From assembly GCF_051020765.1 (NCBI RefSeq), contig NC_134944.1, positions 3,410,001-3,474,000 on the forward strand: a stretch of 64,000 nucleotides of DNA, read 5' to 3'. The DNA is from Lasioglossum baleicum. Its lineage: Eukaryota; Arthropoda; Insecta; Hymenoptera; Halictidae. This document shows positions 45,406 to 59,100 of this stretch, in pieces. Numbering within the stretch: the stretch's first letter is position 1; each line of letters opens with the position of its first letter. The notes under the pieces were generated by a model. It was not told the origin of the DNA. It made no database searches and worked only from the letters and a program-made list of their open reading frames with translations. Made by a program: the position numbers and the translations under genes.

Positions 45406-46719
45406 TACGTGTCGAGTTTGAAGCGAGTCGGTGATTACTCACACCGGAAGTGCCGCGATGCCAAATAATCTCGAAGCGCAGTTGCATAATGGCGTTATAA
45501 CAAATCATTAACCACGTAGACACTCTCGACTTGCATGCTTCATCGTGTGCAAATAGAAGAGTGAACGTTTCCTGCGATTGTCATCGTTCGTTTCACGCGG
45601 ACAGTGTCCTACGTTGTAGTTTGCAAAATTATACCAAACATAATTCGAGCAAGACTATTCTTTATCTTCGCTAAACTGTAAGCTTTTTTATTGAACACGA
45701 CTTAAAATCTCGTTCCGAGCGACACGAACTCGAAGATAACATCGGAGTTGCAACGTTGCACCTCGTCAAATTGTAACATATAATTTTCCACGTCTTGCAA
45801 TCTTTTCCACGGCGATTATCGCCGTATCTCGTAGTAATTTGCAATTATTTTATGAAATGGACCTCCGGGAAATCATTTTATCTGTAACGCCGATCCATCT
45901 TTATCGATTTACAGGCCGCTATCCTCTGTCTTGATCGAACTGTAGGCTGAAGAGGCTTCAGAATCCCGTTTTGAGCAAAATGGTAGGGGAGTTCCTCGAT
46001 CTGATTTCGTACGCATTCTTTCAGATTTTTAAATGGTTTCGTATTCTATGTAAGCGAAATCAAATTTTAAAAATCTATACCAAGAAAAGGAAACAGTGCA
46101 TCGCATTGTATGAAAACTATTCTATTTAAGAGAAATAAATATTTTAAAGAAATACTAAAATCCGATTTTATCGGATTCGGGTCCGTCCACCCCTAATAAA
46201 AAGAATTGTCACCGGATCGCACAGTGATTTTCAATCCGGACTCCGAACAGCTGCGGGTTGGCCAGGAGAAGCAACTGTGTCGCGAAATCAATGAAAATCA
46301 ATCGAAGGAGGTCGGCGGGAGGGTGGGGGGACACGGTGGAGAAAAATTAAGGTTACCGGCACACAGACGATTAGGCTGCGGGTTCTGAAATGACAGAAAG
46401 GGGATGAGGCGCGGGGGCGTCGGATCAGGAGGAGCCGTTGGCCACGGAAGTGTGGCGACGAGGGGTCATTGGGAGAGGAGACGAGAGGAGAGGACAGAAT
46501 GAGCGATAGTTGCGCAACCACACCTCCACCGCCGTCGAGCGGCGATTACGCAAACGTGATAATTAATTGCCAGTGTTCTCTGTTTAATGACTCGTCAAGT
46601 CGTTTGCTAAACACGCCAAATCACCGGTACGTCACGAAAATCGCTATACAGGTGCATCGTTGCGTGTCGAAGCTGTTAATTCTGCGCCGCGGTTGCGCAA
46701 CCCTCGCTGAGATAGATAC

Positions 46720-47155
46720 CTAGTTTCTTTTTTTCTGCATCTTCGTTCCATAGACATTTACAAATTTCAATGAACACATCAATTCATTTCTACAATTTTG
46801 CTGCTCCACAAAACCAGCATTAGCCACGAGGATTCGTCATCTCTGGTCGATCCGGTAGCCTAACAAGTCAAAATAAGACCTCAACAGAGATAACGTCGGT
46901 CTAGGTTAGTTCCTTTTTTATCTTCGTTCTACATATAGTTCCGTAGACATATAGAAAATCTGGATGGACACAATTCATTTTTACAATTTTTATTGCTCCA
47001 CAAAACCAGCATTAGCCACGAGGATTCGTGGTCTCTGGTCGATCCGGCAACCTAACAGTCAAAATAAGACCTCAACAGCCATAACGTCGGTAGCGCAACG
47101 GCGACTCTCGCCGACTGCGAAACCGACGGTCGCGGGTTCAAATCCCTTCGGACCA
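46720..47155 (+). repeat. Duplicated unit ending in a tRNA-like Pol III promoter (SINE candidate)
   Basis: Two direct copies of about 185 bp (46720-46902 and 46903-47090) share GCTCCACAAAACCAGCATTA, GCCACGAGGATTCGT and AAAATAAGACCTCAACAG. The second is followed directly by box A TAGCGCAACGG (47091-47101) and box B GGTTCAAATCC (47135-47145). The tRNA-like part does not fold into a complete cloverleaf. Confidence 0.55.
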
Positions 47156-50100
47156 GCTGCTCTCCGTTTCAATCCTCTGCGAAAAATCAAATTCGATTTT
47201 TCACCGACGATTCTGAGCCCTCGTTGTTCGACAACACTTCGGAAAACCTCGGAAAAAATAAAATTCAAAGAAAAACTTGAAGAAAACCGCCCGATGATGA
47301 ATTCTCAAAACAGTTGGCCGGAGTCAATCTAGCAGAAGGGGGTACACGTGCTCAGGGTACTTGGTTACCGCGATGCTCCACCTCGGGAAGGTCTGAGACA
47401 AAGTCAGCTCTCCGAGAAGGTTTATAGAGGTCTCTCTCCGAGGACTCTCTCTCGCCTCTCTCGGAGAGGACGCTCTAGACGGGCGATCCCGTAAATGGGA
47501 TGCGGGGAAACCAGAAACAGCGGTTGAACCTAGCTTCTGTCGCCAGGGACGCCAGTGTTTCTTCTTCCCTCTTTCACTCTGTCTTCCATCCCTTACTCTC
47601 TCATTGTCACGTCTTGTCTCTCTAATTCCTTACAAACAAGAGAGAGAGAGGGAGAGGAAAACTGGCAGAGGTTGGCTGGTCATACCGATGGAAATTCCCG
47701 CGGCTCGCAATTTCAGTACAATCTGCAAGCCGTCCCATCCACACGTATCCACGCTCGTATATTTCGTGTACGTCCGTGGCGGGGCGGAACTCAATTCAGA
47801 CTAATCTGACTCTGGCCCGTTTAATTAAACTGAGGGCGGTTTCTTTTGCAACCTCCGGCTCCCGACTACTTTCCCCAGTTCTATTTTCCTGCTGTTTATC
47901 ATTTCCCGGAGCTCTCTGCTCCCACATACGATTTTTCTCTTGTTTCCGTTCGTGGTTAATTAGTTGACGGATTTTAGGAAAGGAGGATTTTAGCCTCGAG
48001 GAAAAATGAAAGCCGATTTTTTATATTTTTCACTGCTTTATATTGCAACCAGTTAATGTCTTCAGAAATGCAGAAAAATCCGCAGGATAGAAACATGGGT
48101 GTATTATTTGAGTTCAGCGAAAATTCTAAGCGTGTGCGAACGTATTTTGATTGGCGAACAGCAACGATCGAACGCACAAGAAGCACATTGTCCCGGTTCG
48201 CTCGATCATTTTCGCGAGACGACCCAATCGAACATAATCCGTCAGTCTGATCGAAGTTTCGAGGAATAACAAACGGAGCCAGTCCGGCCCTATTTCCGTC
48301 AAGGTCTGCTGCCACTTTCGACGCATTTTGTATTGAGTAATGGGCTAATTATAGTTTTCACTTGTTTAGAAACTCTAGTTGGCATCGATCGTCGTATACC
48401 CGCGGGAACTTATCGAGTTTTGCGAAGTTCTAACTTTATTCCTCGCTTTGATCGGTGGTTGAATCGCGTGTTGATCGTGGCCGCGCTCGATTTGCAATCT
48501 GTTATATAACGTAAACAACATTTTTCGGAGCGCGAACGTAACGTAACCGAGTAGAAATTAAACCATAATTCTAATCCATATTATATAATTAACTTGAACC
48601 TATTCGTTTAAAAATTTTTCAGACTCCCGTGGAATCGAAACAGCATCTTTATTCTCGATTCATCGTTAAATATAAATCAATGACAATTTAAATCTTCATT
48701 GCAATCTATGTCAAATTTAAATTGGGATTTACCCGTGTCTAAATATTGATGAATAATTCATTCGCCAGATTAACACCTGCCATAAATCCCGTTACAGTTA
48801 CGCTAAACTAGGTCAACCGGTCTTTTCGTTTTAGACTTGTTATGTAGTGATGGTCATACAATACTCTGCCTGGCAAGTTTTCGAACAAATCAATCACCAC
48901 AGAGCTTCGAATCAATTCGATGTTTATTCGAAATCAGAAATAACTCTTGAAAGTCTTGGAGTCTCTTTAATAACATACACATTATGCCATAATATCGTTC
49001 ATACTATTCATCCCAATGCTGACAGACGTAATCATTGTTTCGTGATATTTAGATGTAACATTTCAAAAGTTTCAATTTATACAAACCTTCCAATGTTTTG
49101 AGGCTTTCAAGATTTTTAAGACAATAAAGACTTTCAAGACGTCCAAGAGTTTCAAGAGTTCTACGCTTCGAATTATGTTGCAAGTGATTCGAATTTTTTG
49201 TCGTAAATACTGAATCGAATCGACTCGAAGTGATTGAGATCCCACATCACTATTTGTATGTCTAACATGTGAACAAATTATAATTCTAACGTGTACTAAA
49301 CTAACAGTTGAATTAGAATTAATGTTATTTTACCACGTTTTTATTAGCTCGCTTTCTTGTTGTTTATTTACAACCAGAACGTCGATTTATTGTTATCTGC
49401 GAAAGGATTGGTGTAGAGGTACATTTGTTTCGGCTGTGTTTTCTCGCGATCTTCTTTCTTCACACACACACAGGTTCCTTTTTGCGTTGGCTTCCTGTCG
49501 CGGAAGATCTACGCGTAAGAACACACGATGCTTGTAATTTATAGCCACGCTGATTGTACGCACTAAGGCGCCGCGTGGCGTGTTTCTCAGTCGATAAGCA
49601 TCGGGAATACTCACCTGGTTGTATGCCTGATGCGTGTAATCGCGTTGCCAACGTTTCACTTTTATTAAACAAAGATACATTGTAAACCTTGTTGCGATAA
49701 GTCTTCGTTAAACACTTGAAAAATCTCTGTTTGCTCGCGATTAACGGGAAATGTCATTTTCACACCATTCAACCTCGATTTATCTGCACAATGAAAACCG
49801 TTCCCTTTTTGCATCGTTTTTCTTCGTTTACCCGACATTAGATGATCATTAGATGACCATTAAATAATTTTTTAAGGTGCTTCATTGAATGATTCCAAAG
49901 AAGAATATCGGAATAAAAATATTTGCTCACACTTAACGGCAAAAATCATTTTCACATCATTCAGCCTCGATTTCAGTCCCCTTTTTACATAGTTTTTCTT
50001 TATTTAAAAATATTTTCCTTCCTTCCTTTCTTCCTTCCGAAGATCGGAACAAAAACATTTTGCTCGTCGATCGATCTGAGATTGTTATCGGCGATCTCGG

Positions 50101-51667
50101 GCAATTACGGCGGTCACGTGAGCATTATTATTGCCGACTGGGAACTACATTAAACGCGTAGGAGCAAAGGTAATTTACGCTGATAATGAATCACCCACAC
50201 AAGTGCGGTCGCGCGTGGAACAGGCCCGATGCTCGAATAGTTTGCACGGCCGTGATCGTTTCTTAATTGCATTACTGATTGCTCGACCATACTCGAAATT
50301 TCGCGTCTAGCTCTGGTTCAGGTGTTCCAACAGTTTCCTAAAAATAAACCTGTCTATTAATCAAACACGAGATAATGAGCGTACATTTTTGTGCGCGATA
50401 ACGAAAAACTGGTTTTCCGTATCTCTAATTTATCGTTTAGTTGCTTGAGGAACTGGAATAAACTATATTAGCGTCGATTGGAATATGTAACAATATAGCC
50501 AGAGACCGATTTTATTTAACTGTGAAAGCGTTTATACCGAAAATTCATGAAGCAATGATAGTATTTTCCTGATAATTTCGCGCGCGCGCAGTGTACATAT
50601 TTAATATACTGTTGCGAACGGAGATCCTCTCCAAATTGTGTTTACACGCGCAGAGTGGTGGGAATATTTTATAATTTTTCGTCGACCCTCGTAAATTCAT
50701 TGAGGTTTATCGCGAAGCAGAGGTGAGCACAATTTGCGAAACACAAATATTTCAAATACTATTTAATATTTTAGATTTTATTTTGCCTAAAGAAAAAAGT
50801 ACGTATTTTAAATAAGATATACAATTTCGAAAATAAAATATTTCCCCAGCTCTGTCGCGAAGATGGCGGGGCCTGGTCTCTCTGTGTCCGTTAAATTGTA
50901 AATATCGATTAGTCGGGGGTTTATACGGCTGGTTTTAGACGCGCAACAGGGATTATTTGGACCTCATCCCTCCCGGAAATTAATATCCTCCGACCACGAA
51001 TAACCCGTATTACCGATTATCATCGCCTCTAACTACGTTTGCTCCGGGGCCGGATATATGTTCGCGGGATTAATTTTAAACGGCGTACAACGCCGAGATC
51101 TTTGATATCCGAACTATTTATAGGGGTATCAGCTGGCCTCGTAAAACTTCTATGAGCTCCGCTTAACCGAAGTTCAGATAATGTCGCTTTTAATTTTAAA
51201 GCGCTTTTAGTGCGACGATAAAACGCTGCGCATCGCGAGAACGTGCGCTCGCGACACGATTTACACCGTTGAATCTTTTATGCTTACTTTGTAATGTCCG
51301 ACAATTTTATGTCCGATTTATCTTCCCGGTTAGGCGAGTCGCGACGTCACGTTGTTCTCCCGTTCTTCTTCAGCGCAGGGTCGATTTTCTTCGTGACCTA
51401 ATCGATTTTCTTAATTCCTTGCCGTGTTTTAACGAGCCGCGCTCGTCACGAAGATTTCAAACAAAGTCTAACAAATAACTTTTAATTAAATAAAATAAAA
51501 TTTTAGCCGATAGAGAGCTGACGAGGCTCTATTTGTTTAGAATTCGTGCAATTTTTATTGCAATATGTGTTTGGATAAGCAACGTCATCATTTCAATAAT
51601 TACGAAATGAAAAATGTAAGACCGGTCATTTGACCGGCAGCTGTAAGTTTACTGTTAAGCATTAAAA

Positions 51668-51731
51668 TTAAACCGACTTCGAAAGAACTCACTAAAATTG
51701 AGTAACTTGCTCCTTTTTCGAAGTCGGTTAA
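51668..51731. repeat. Short palindrome AACCGACTTCGAA
   Basis: AACCGACTTCGAAA and TTTTTCGAAGTCGGTT face each other across about 35 bp. Short elements with a similar AACCGACTTC end occur in other insect genomes. Confidence 0.5.
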
Positions 51732-52319
51732 AAATGAATGTAGCCATACAAAAAACCTAAATTTTCGTTTCTCTTCCACGAAAATTTTGAGGACAATGAC
51801 GTTTTAATCACCGTAAAGAATAAAGTTGCCAGACTAGATTTTGTGTCTTGAAATTATTGGGACTGTAGACACTGTTTTGGAAGATTGATGTAATATTTGC
51901 GAGCTGTACCATTTCCCGTTGATTTTACAATGCGCAATTTGATACGCGATTTATGTAATAATACGAGCGCGACATGCACGCGTCGCCGCGCCGCGTTGTT
52001 CTCTGTTCCGCCCGTTGTTTTTCCCTGATTATTCTCTGTTGATTAAATATGTAGCAGATAACGCGCCGACGAAATCTCGCGTTCGCGAAACAACACGCGA
52101 ACCGCATATAATTGGGATCATTTTAGCCGGTGAAACGTTGCTAATTCGGAGGCGCGACGCGGTTGAACAAGCGTCACAGGTGGGACGTAATTGATAGCGC
52201 TGTCAGAGAGAGATGATAATTAGCAGAGACCATAGTGATCGAAGGGCTCGCCGTAATAAGGAGGAAACCTCGCCTTCTCGAATTCGCTGGACCATTTCGC
52301 AGCTTTGTTTATTAACAGA

Positions 52320-52484
52320 GTAAACAGACAAAATAAAAATTGTCTGCGTCGATTGCAAGAAAGAGAAACCAGAATGTTCTTTCTTCCCTTAATCATTTTA
52401 ATAGATTGGAAATCATATTTGATCATAATTGATTGAATGTCGTTCACTCAATTTTGCTGTAAATGCATAAAGATCCGCAGTCTA
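52320..52484. repeat. TAGACTGCGG-family MITE with decayed left end
   Basis: AATAAAAATTGTCTGCGTCG near 52332 and the terminal GCATAAAGATCCGCAGTCTA (ends 52484) match the copy at 33599-33799. The left TIR is not recognisable. Confidence 0.65.
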
Positions 52485-55400
52485 TTTATTAATATTAATA
52501 GTGTTCGAGGTATGAATCCATTAAAAAAATATTTGCAGAAAACAGTCGAGACTTTTAAATTGTCTTAAATAAATTGTTAAGGTACAGACATGTATAAATT
52601 AGTTTTGTCGGTGTGGAGCGAATCGATAAATGCATAAAGTAACAGTTTAAGGATGCTCGAGCACGCGTAAGCATTATTTTCGGAGGGTCGCAGCCCTAAT
52701 CACATTTCGTTCCGACGATGTTAATAGATCTCGGCTAATTTATGGATCTAACGGGTATAAAAGCCAACGAGAGAGGGCGAAGCGGTTTTTATCAGGAGAT
52801 AAAGCACGATGTATCCTGCTAGCTTTCTACTTCCACGATTAACGTGGCCCCCGGTAACCGATGACAATCTTTTTAATTTGTTTTCTCAGAAAACCGCGCA
52901 CCTTACGTCACCGTAGCGTGGAAAGTCGCGTTAGCAAGAACACGGAATAAACCGTTCAATTACCGGCATTACGGCCGCGACATATCGACGCGAACTTGCC
53001 TTTGATGTTTCAGATTACGAGTATCGATTGCTTGCATGGTCGTCCGATAAATGGAATTTTGGAAAATTCGAGAAACCAAAGACACTGATATTTACGTTAT
53101 TAAATGTGTCTAATACGTTGATGTCCTTAAATATATGTATTTAAAATGTCCACTACTTAAAATAACAAATACCCATTTTTGTTATAAATGCACCAAATCC
53201 GCAGTCTACTCATCAATTACTAAACATTCAAGTATTGTACGAGTTATTATATCAATTTCATATCTATACAATGAAAAAGATCATATAAAATGGAATTAAT
53301 TTAGGTTGGAAGAATGGTTAAAACATATCAAATAATGTTGAATAGAACTTGGACGAGTTAAATCAATAAATTAATTTAAAAAGGTAGAATTGAACTAAGA
53401 ACACGGGGGCCGATTACAGTGAGAAAACACTCGGCTATCGTTTACGTCGACTCCGAGATCCTTTTGCTACCTCCCATAATTCCTCCGGGTAAGAACGGAG
53501 TGGTTAGCTACCTTCGGACAACATATCGTATTTCTGTTTACCAGAGGGAACACAGAAGTATTTAGGTAATAGATTCAGGGGATTAGCCCTTACCTGTTCC
53601 CAGTCCCACGTTTGCAACCCGTAAAAGTGTTTATAGTGGTCCGAGCACGAGTCTCTTTAGCCCGATGACTTTTATTTTATTTGGGATCTTGTATATCGGC
53701 CTGTTGGCAAGTTGTAATATATAATTTTCAGCCGTTTTCATTAAATTGATACGACATAGAAACATTCTAAAAACATTTGCTATTTTATTTGAGGAGTTAC
53801 GAGCTCGCTATAAAATGAAATCGAATAAACACACCTTGCGCCATCTACTCTCTCATTAATGTACTTTCTCCATCTCTGATATCCTCTCTTCTGTACACGC
53901 TATCGTAACACACGCATCTGTGTGATCTGTGATTAAACGTTATTATTAACAAAAACAGTGTCGGTGATCCACCTGCCTATCTTCCACATTTGCCGGCGGA
54001 AGTAGTATTTTATCTGGTCATTTTTCCAGTCGCATCCACGAGGTTCAGCGTCATTTGTCTTGCATTTGGAATACCGAATAACGGATTCCTGCGGTGTCTA
54101 CGGAGAATTGACTTTAATAGCGCGGGGAATGGAAGAGAAATATTCGGTGACGACAGGAACACGAATTTATTCTTTCGGTGGACAGTTTTTACCGGTCGGC
54201 GAGCCGGGATTTATCTCGTTGTTGACGCATAAATTCGTTCGTTTACGTAGTCGCGTTCCACGGCTATATAAATTGAAGAGTTTACTACAATAAGGCAGCT
54301 ACACATCCTATACATTTTTTAGTACACAGATCCTGTTCCATTAAACAAATTTAATCTCCCGCTTGATGCACAGTGGCTTCAGACAATAACAAAATAACAG
54401 AATTGTTTCCGCAACGGATCATCGAACAGCGTCGCGTGAAAGTCGGACGACACATTCTCGTCTCCATCTTGGTTTCTTTCGGACGGCGAATTCAATTTCG
54501 TTTCAATTGCCGCAAAGTACCTCCGCATTTCTCTTCCACTGTTCCGATTACCGTACGCTCAAATTGGAGTGGACTGCACACTGGTTTGCACAGGATGGAA
54601 TTTTACGCAATTTAGAATTTCGTCCGTCCCCCACCCCGTTCCTTTTTGCACGATCTCCGGCGGACAGGTATTTAATTATATTATCAAACCGAATGCCATC
54701 ACTGTGCCCCGCGAAACGCTATTCTATTAGCAGTTCTGTAATAATTAGAGAACGTCAAGGGAGTTTTTCCCAGGCGAATCGGAATTAATGAGAATATTCT
54801 TCGAGCGAGGAATTCGCTAAATTACAAATTGGACAGGAACTTTCTTAATTCGACAAATTTGCAATTTCAGGGAAAAATGTTTCGGTAGTTAGAATAAGAA
54901 ATATTCACAGTTTTCAACAGATCAAAAATATTGTAGTCGTCGAGCTACGGATCTGAATAATTCAGAAATATAAATGACCGCGAGGGAAGCATAGCGAAGT
55001 TTTATTTCCTCGTTTCGAATTCTCGAGAAAGTGTCGCGGACGATGCAGACGTCATAAAACGACACTTTTTTATTGAATTGCCAAAATAACAGAAGATTTC
55101 GTCGAATAAAAAACTCGCAAGTTATTCAGATGCCTATAATGCTTTCTGAAGAATTCTTTCTTAAATTCTATTTTTATACGCTCGTCCTCGGACAGCTCAA
55201 TTAATTTAAGAAACGCAGAATACTAATGAACGGATTTTTCATGTGACTTTACGAGCACATTCCCGGAGAGTATTTACCGTAGGTATACGGGGATCGCGTT
55301 ATTTAATAACCGGGAATAACTATGTAAAAGTTGAGCATGGCAGCTTGTGCTCCTGTCGGCTCACCCTCGCGGCAACTTCGACTTCTCACCCTCGTTCCTA

Positions 55401-55800
55401 CGGCTGCGCTTTTTTCTTCGAAGCAGTTTCCCGGGAACTTTCGACGATAGTGACATTTTCAAACGGCGCAAACAAACTTTGTTCACGGAGAATGGTCTCG
55501 GAATGACGCCACTTGCGAGTGTGCATTACGCTGGGAGAGTATTGATCGTTCCGCGATGGAAAACTTGGAAATATTGAAATTACAAATACCGTTCACCCGA
55601 TCCGAGGGGCTCGGAAAGCCATTCAATAAAACGGAACGATCTCTATTATCCAAACAGTCCCTATTTATTGTGCACTGGTAGAAGCAAAAATTCAACATTT
55701 TTTGGAGGGGGTGAGAACCACCCCTAACGTTATCAATTAATATCTCGGCAACCAGATGGCGTAGGAACAAAATTTTGTTTTAGATAGTGTGATTTCAAGC

Positions 55801-56165
55801 GAAGAATTTGATCTTGTAAAAAGTTGTATTAGATAATCATTTGTTTAAACAATATATGTATTAAAAACTTTGAGCCTCTTGAAATCTGATAAACTCTGAA
55901 TTTTTAAGTAAGGAATACATTAGGCGAGGCAGAAAGTGTAAAAAGTTGCAGTAGAAAATCATGTGTAATATACTGAAAATTCGAACCCTCCTGAAATTTG
56001 AGAAATTCCGAAGTAACGAATAATTAGGCGAAGCAGAAAGTGTAAAAACTTGCAGTAGAAAATCATCTGTAATGTATTAAAAATTCGAACCCTTAATATT
56101 TGAGAAATTCCAAAGTAACGAATATATAATTAGGCGAAGCGGAAAGCGTAAATCAGTCAAATATT
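55801..56165. repeat. Diverged tandem repeat, about three copies of 105-120 bp
   Basis: Each unit carries (G/T)TGTAAAAA(G/C)TTG, AGAAAATCAT(G/C)TGTAAT, AATTCGAACCCT and TTAGGCGA(G/A)GC(A/G)GAAAG. The first copy is the most diverged. Confidence 0.75.
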
Positions 56166-59100
56166 TTCGTTTCGCAATGAAAAAGTTCGCGATTAGCCGC
56201 GAGGCATTGTTCAGGAGGGAGCGGCGCAGTCATCGATTAAATTCGCCTCGATTATTATCGGGTGAAAATTGCGATTTGGAATGCGCCGCGTTCTAAGACT
56301 TAATTTACAGTATAGACGGTGTTGCGGTGCAGTCGCGGTCCATTCATAGTCCCTTCGAATCCCGTGTAATTTGCTGGTACGTGATGGGAGTGTGAAAGCC
56401 GCGTTAACATTCGAATCGTGTGGTTAAAACCGGCGGCGATACACGCGGAGTACAATTTTCGCAATAACCGTCGAGCAAAGTAACGACGCGTCGCCGGTGT
56501 CCAGTCGTTTCCGTAAATGAATAGTTCAAACAGCCCGTATTCAGTTTGCGCGATTGATGAAATTCGATCGATGACTTGAGCACGGAAGCGGGCTCGTGCC
56601 TGGCCAATTCCACTTTCACGCTGAACCGTGAGAAAACGCTAACCTTCCCGCTAATAATCAACATTGTACATGGGGTAACGGAGTTACTGGAATAACAGTA
56701 AACGCGCCATTAAAATTAGTGTCGCGTATTAATCGAACTACATGCGTCTTGGATTTACGATTCCAACGTCTGTGTATATATATGTCGGTGATGGAGGCAA
56801 GGATTGAACAGCGAAGCTCGCAGATTTTCGAAATTAGTAGGATCTTGCGCGTTGAATGAACGGGCGGAGAACAAATGCATAGCGCAGCAGCTTCGGCTAA
56901 CCAAGAGGAATTCCATTCGCGGAGGATCGGGTGGAAGCCGCGCGGACACGCTCTTCTTCAGCGTTTTAACGCTGGCAGACCGTAAAGTGGTCAAATCGCG
57001 CGACACCCGACGATCACTGCACCCCGTGTACACGTAGTTTGTGTGTGTACGATGCACTCGGTGTCAATGCGCATCTAGCACGGGGCGTACAGGTGTACAG
57101 AGAGGCATCAGGTACAGGTACGCGTGTGAAGCCGCGTAGGTGTGCACGTGTGCACGTGTGCACGTGAGATACAAGCCAGCCGACCTTGCACCCACCCTCG
57201 CCCACCGACAAAGCCGGTCTGCCTATTGATTGCGGGGGCACACGCTTGCCAATTTATCCGTAGGCAGAAAACAACACGCGAGCAAGCCTGTACGTGACAA
57301 TGGGAAAGCAGGAAACCCCGATTTCATGCAATCAATGAGCACCGGCGACGCCGAGAGAGAGAGACCGGCACGGATTAATCTGGCTTTACGACGGATTTTT
57401 TGTTCCCTCTATCTCTTGCTCCTCTTTCGGATCCACCCCTCTTCCAGCCTCTCCCCCTCCCACCGCCGTCCTCTGCACCCCTGCAGAACGCTGCAACCCA
57501 CCCCCGCAGACTGATCGCGTCCGCTTCAATTTTCTCGCTGCCTCCGCCACCCCCCGCTGCCATTCTACCACCCACCCAGATAGCGGGCTCCGCATCGTAA
57601 TACCGCAGCGCATTAAAGCCGTCTTATTTCTCTTTTTACGCCGCTGCATTTATTTTTTAACTCTTTACCTGCCGAAAGCCTATCAATAGGATTTTCAATA
57701 ATTCTGCTGTACCAAAAGAGAGCATAGAAATTTTCCTCAACGATAAATCGAATTTATCTTTCTCGGCCATGATCAGGCGAACTCTCGCTGCATCGTCCGC
57801 CACGCACATCGCGCCTGCGTTCGTGTGCGTGCGCAGTCTCGGAATCACGTGTACCCCGGACACAAATCACCGCGCAATCGCGTCGCGTGCGAACGTAACG
57901 CCGAGCGTAATCGCCGCGACTAAAGATCGCGCGCCGATCTTCGCAGGGCCGACTCTCTCGAAGCGAAAGGATTAATCGAGAGCCTGGAACTCGAGTCCTG
58001 CGGAATATGATTGCTTGCGCGGGAAATTGATCTGTCCGAAACGAATGCTCGACGCGGTACACGATCCCCGGAGATTTTTTCGCTGCCGGTTATTTATTGC
58101 GACGGGCGCGCGTTAAATTATTCGAGCACTGCCAATTTTCGTGTTACCCGGAGTGTGGACATTTTTTCGGAATTTTTGGAAGTTTCCAATTATTTTAACG
58201 CTAAACCTACCACTGCCGGTCAAATGACCGGTCTCATACTTTTAATTTTATGTGGAAATTGATTCGATAAATTTCTTTATCCAAGCAATAAAGATTACAC
58301 GAAATCTAGATAAAACATTTTAATCGCATTCAGTGCTCGGTTCCAAAGGAATTCCACCGAGTTTTCACCAAAATTTCCATCAAACTACCGTGAAATTCAA
58401 TCCGCAAACTACCGTTTCGAGACTCTAATCGTCCAGAGATCGAGCCTCCACGCCGTTTGTTCAAACAGAAATTCGCAGCGACAACGTGGAACGTCTGTTT
58501 CGAACAGAAAAAACGCGACACACGATATGATAAGTGTAACGTTATCTGCGGCGGCAGTCTTCGGAAGCGGACGGTTCGAAGCTGGCCGGGCGAACGGGAT
58601 TCGATTCGTCGCATAAAAATTCGCAGCTCCAGCCACGGTATCGGGAATTCTCCGGGCGAGTAAACGCGACTAGGATGTCTCTGTGAAAAAAAGGAAAAAA
58701 AATGAAAGAGAGAGGTGGTAGCAGTTCAGATGCATCGGCCCGTTGATTACACGCGATCCCCGAAAATCTGGAGCGGGCGGGCGTGTGCAATAGTGTGCAT
58801 CTGCAATGTTGCGGCGCGGAGCCGAACGGAAAAAGAGCGGATGATCAATGTCCGTGGCTGCGAGATGCACACAAATGCATCCTCCCTGTTACGTCGCGAC
58901 CACACACGCGGCTCTCTCTCTCCCTCTCGGCCTTTGTAAAGTTTTCCCGATCCATCGTTTCTAGCCGGTTTTCGTGGCGGGTATCGCCCGACAACCCTGC
59001 CTAACCGAAACGTGACGGCTACACGTGATGTAAATACGCGGTGTACGCAGCCGAGCGCGTCCACCGACTCTCTGTATGCACGCCTGCATGTGCATACACA

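Noticed and set aside
46222..46240. CACAGTGATTTTC as a Transib end
   Set aside because: Only the heptamer is present, with no partner end and no family-specific subterminal sequence.
54366..54705. CACAGTG at 54371 and CACTGTG at 54699 as a possible Transib pair
   Set aside because: The sequences next to the heptamers are not inverted copies, and the flanking pentamers do not match.
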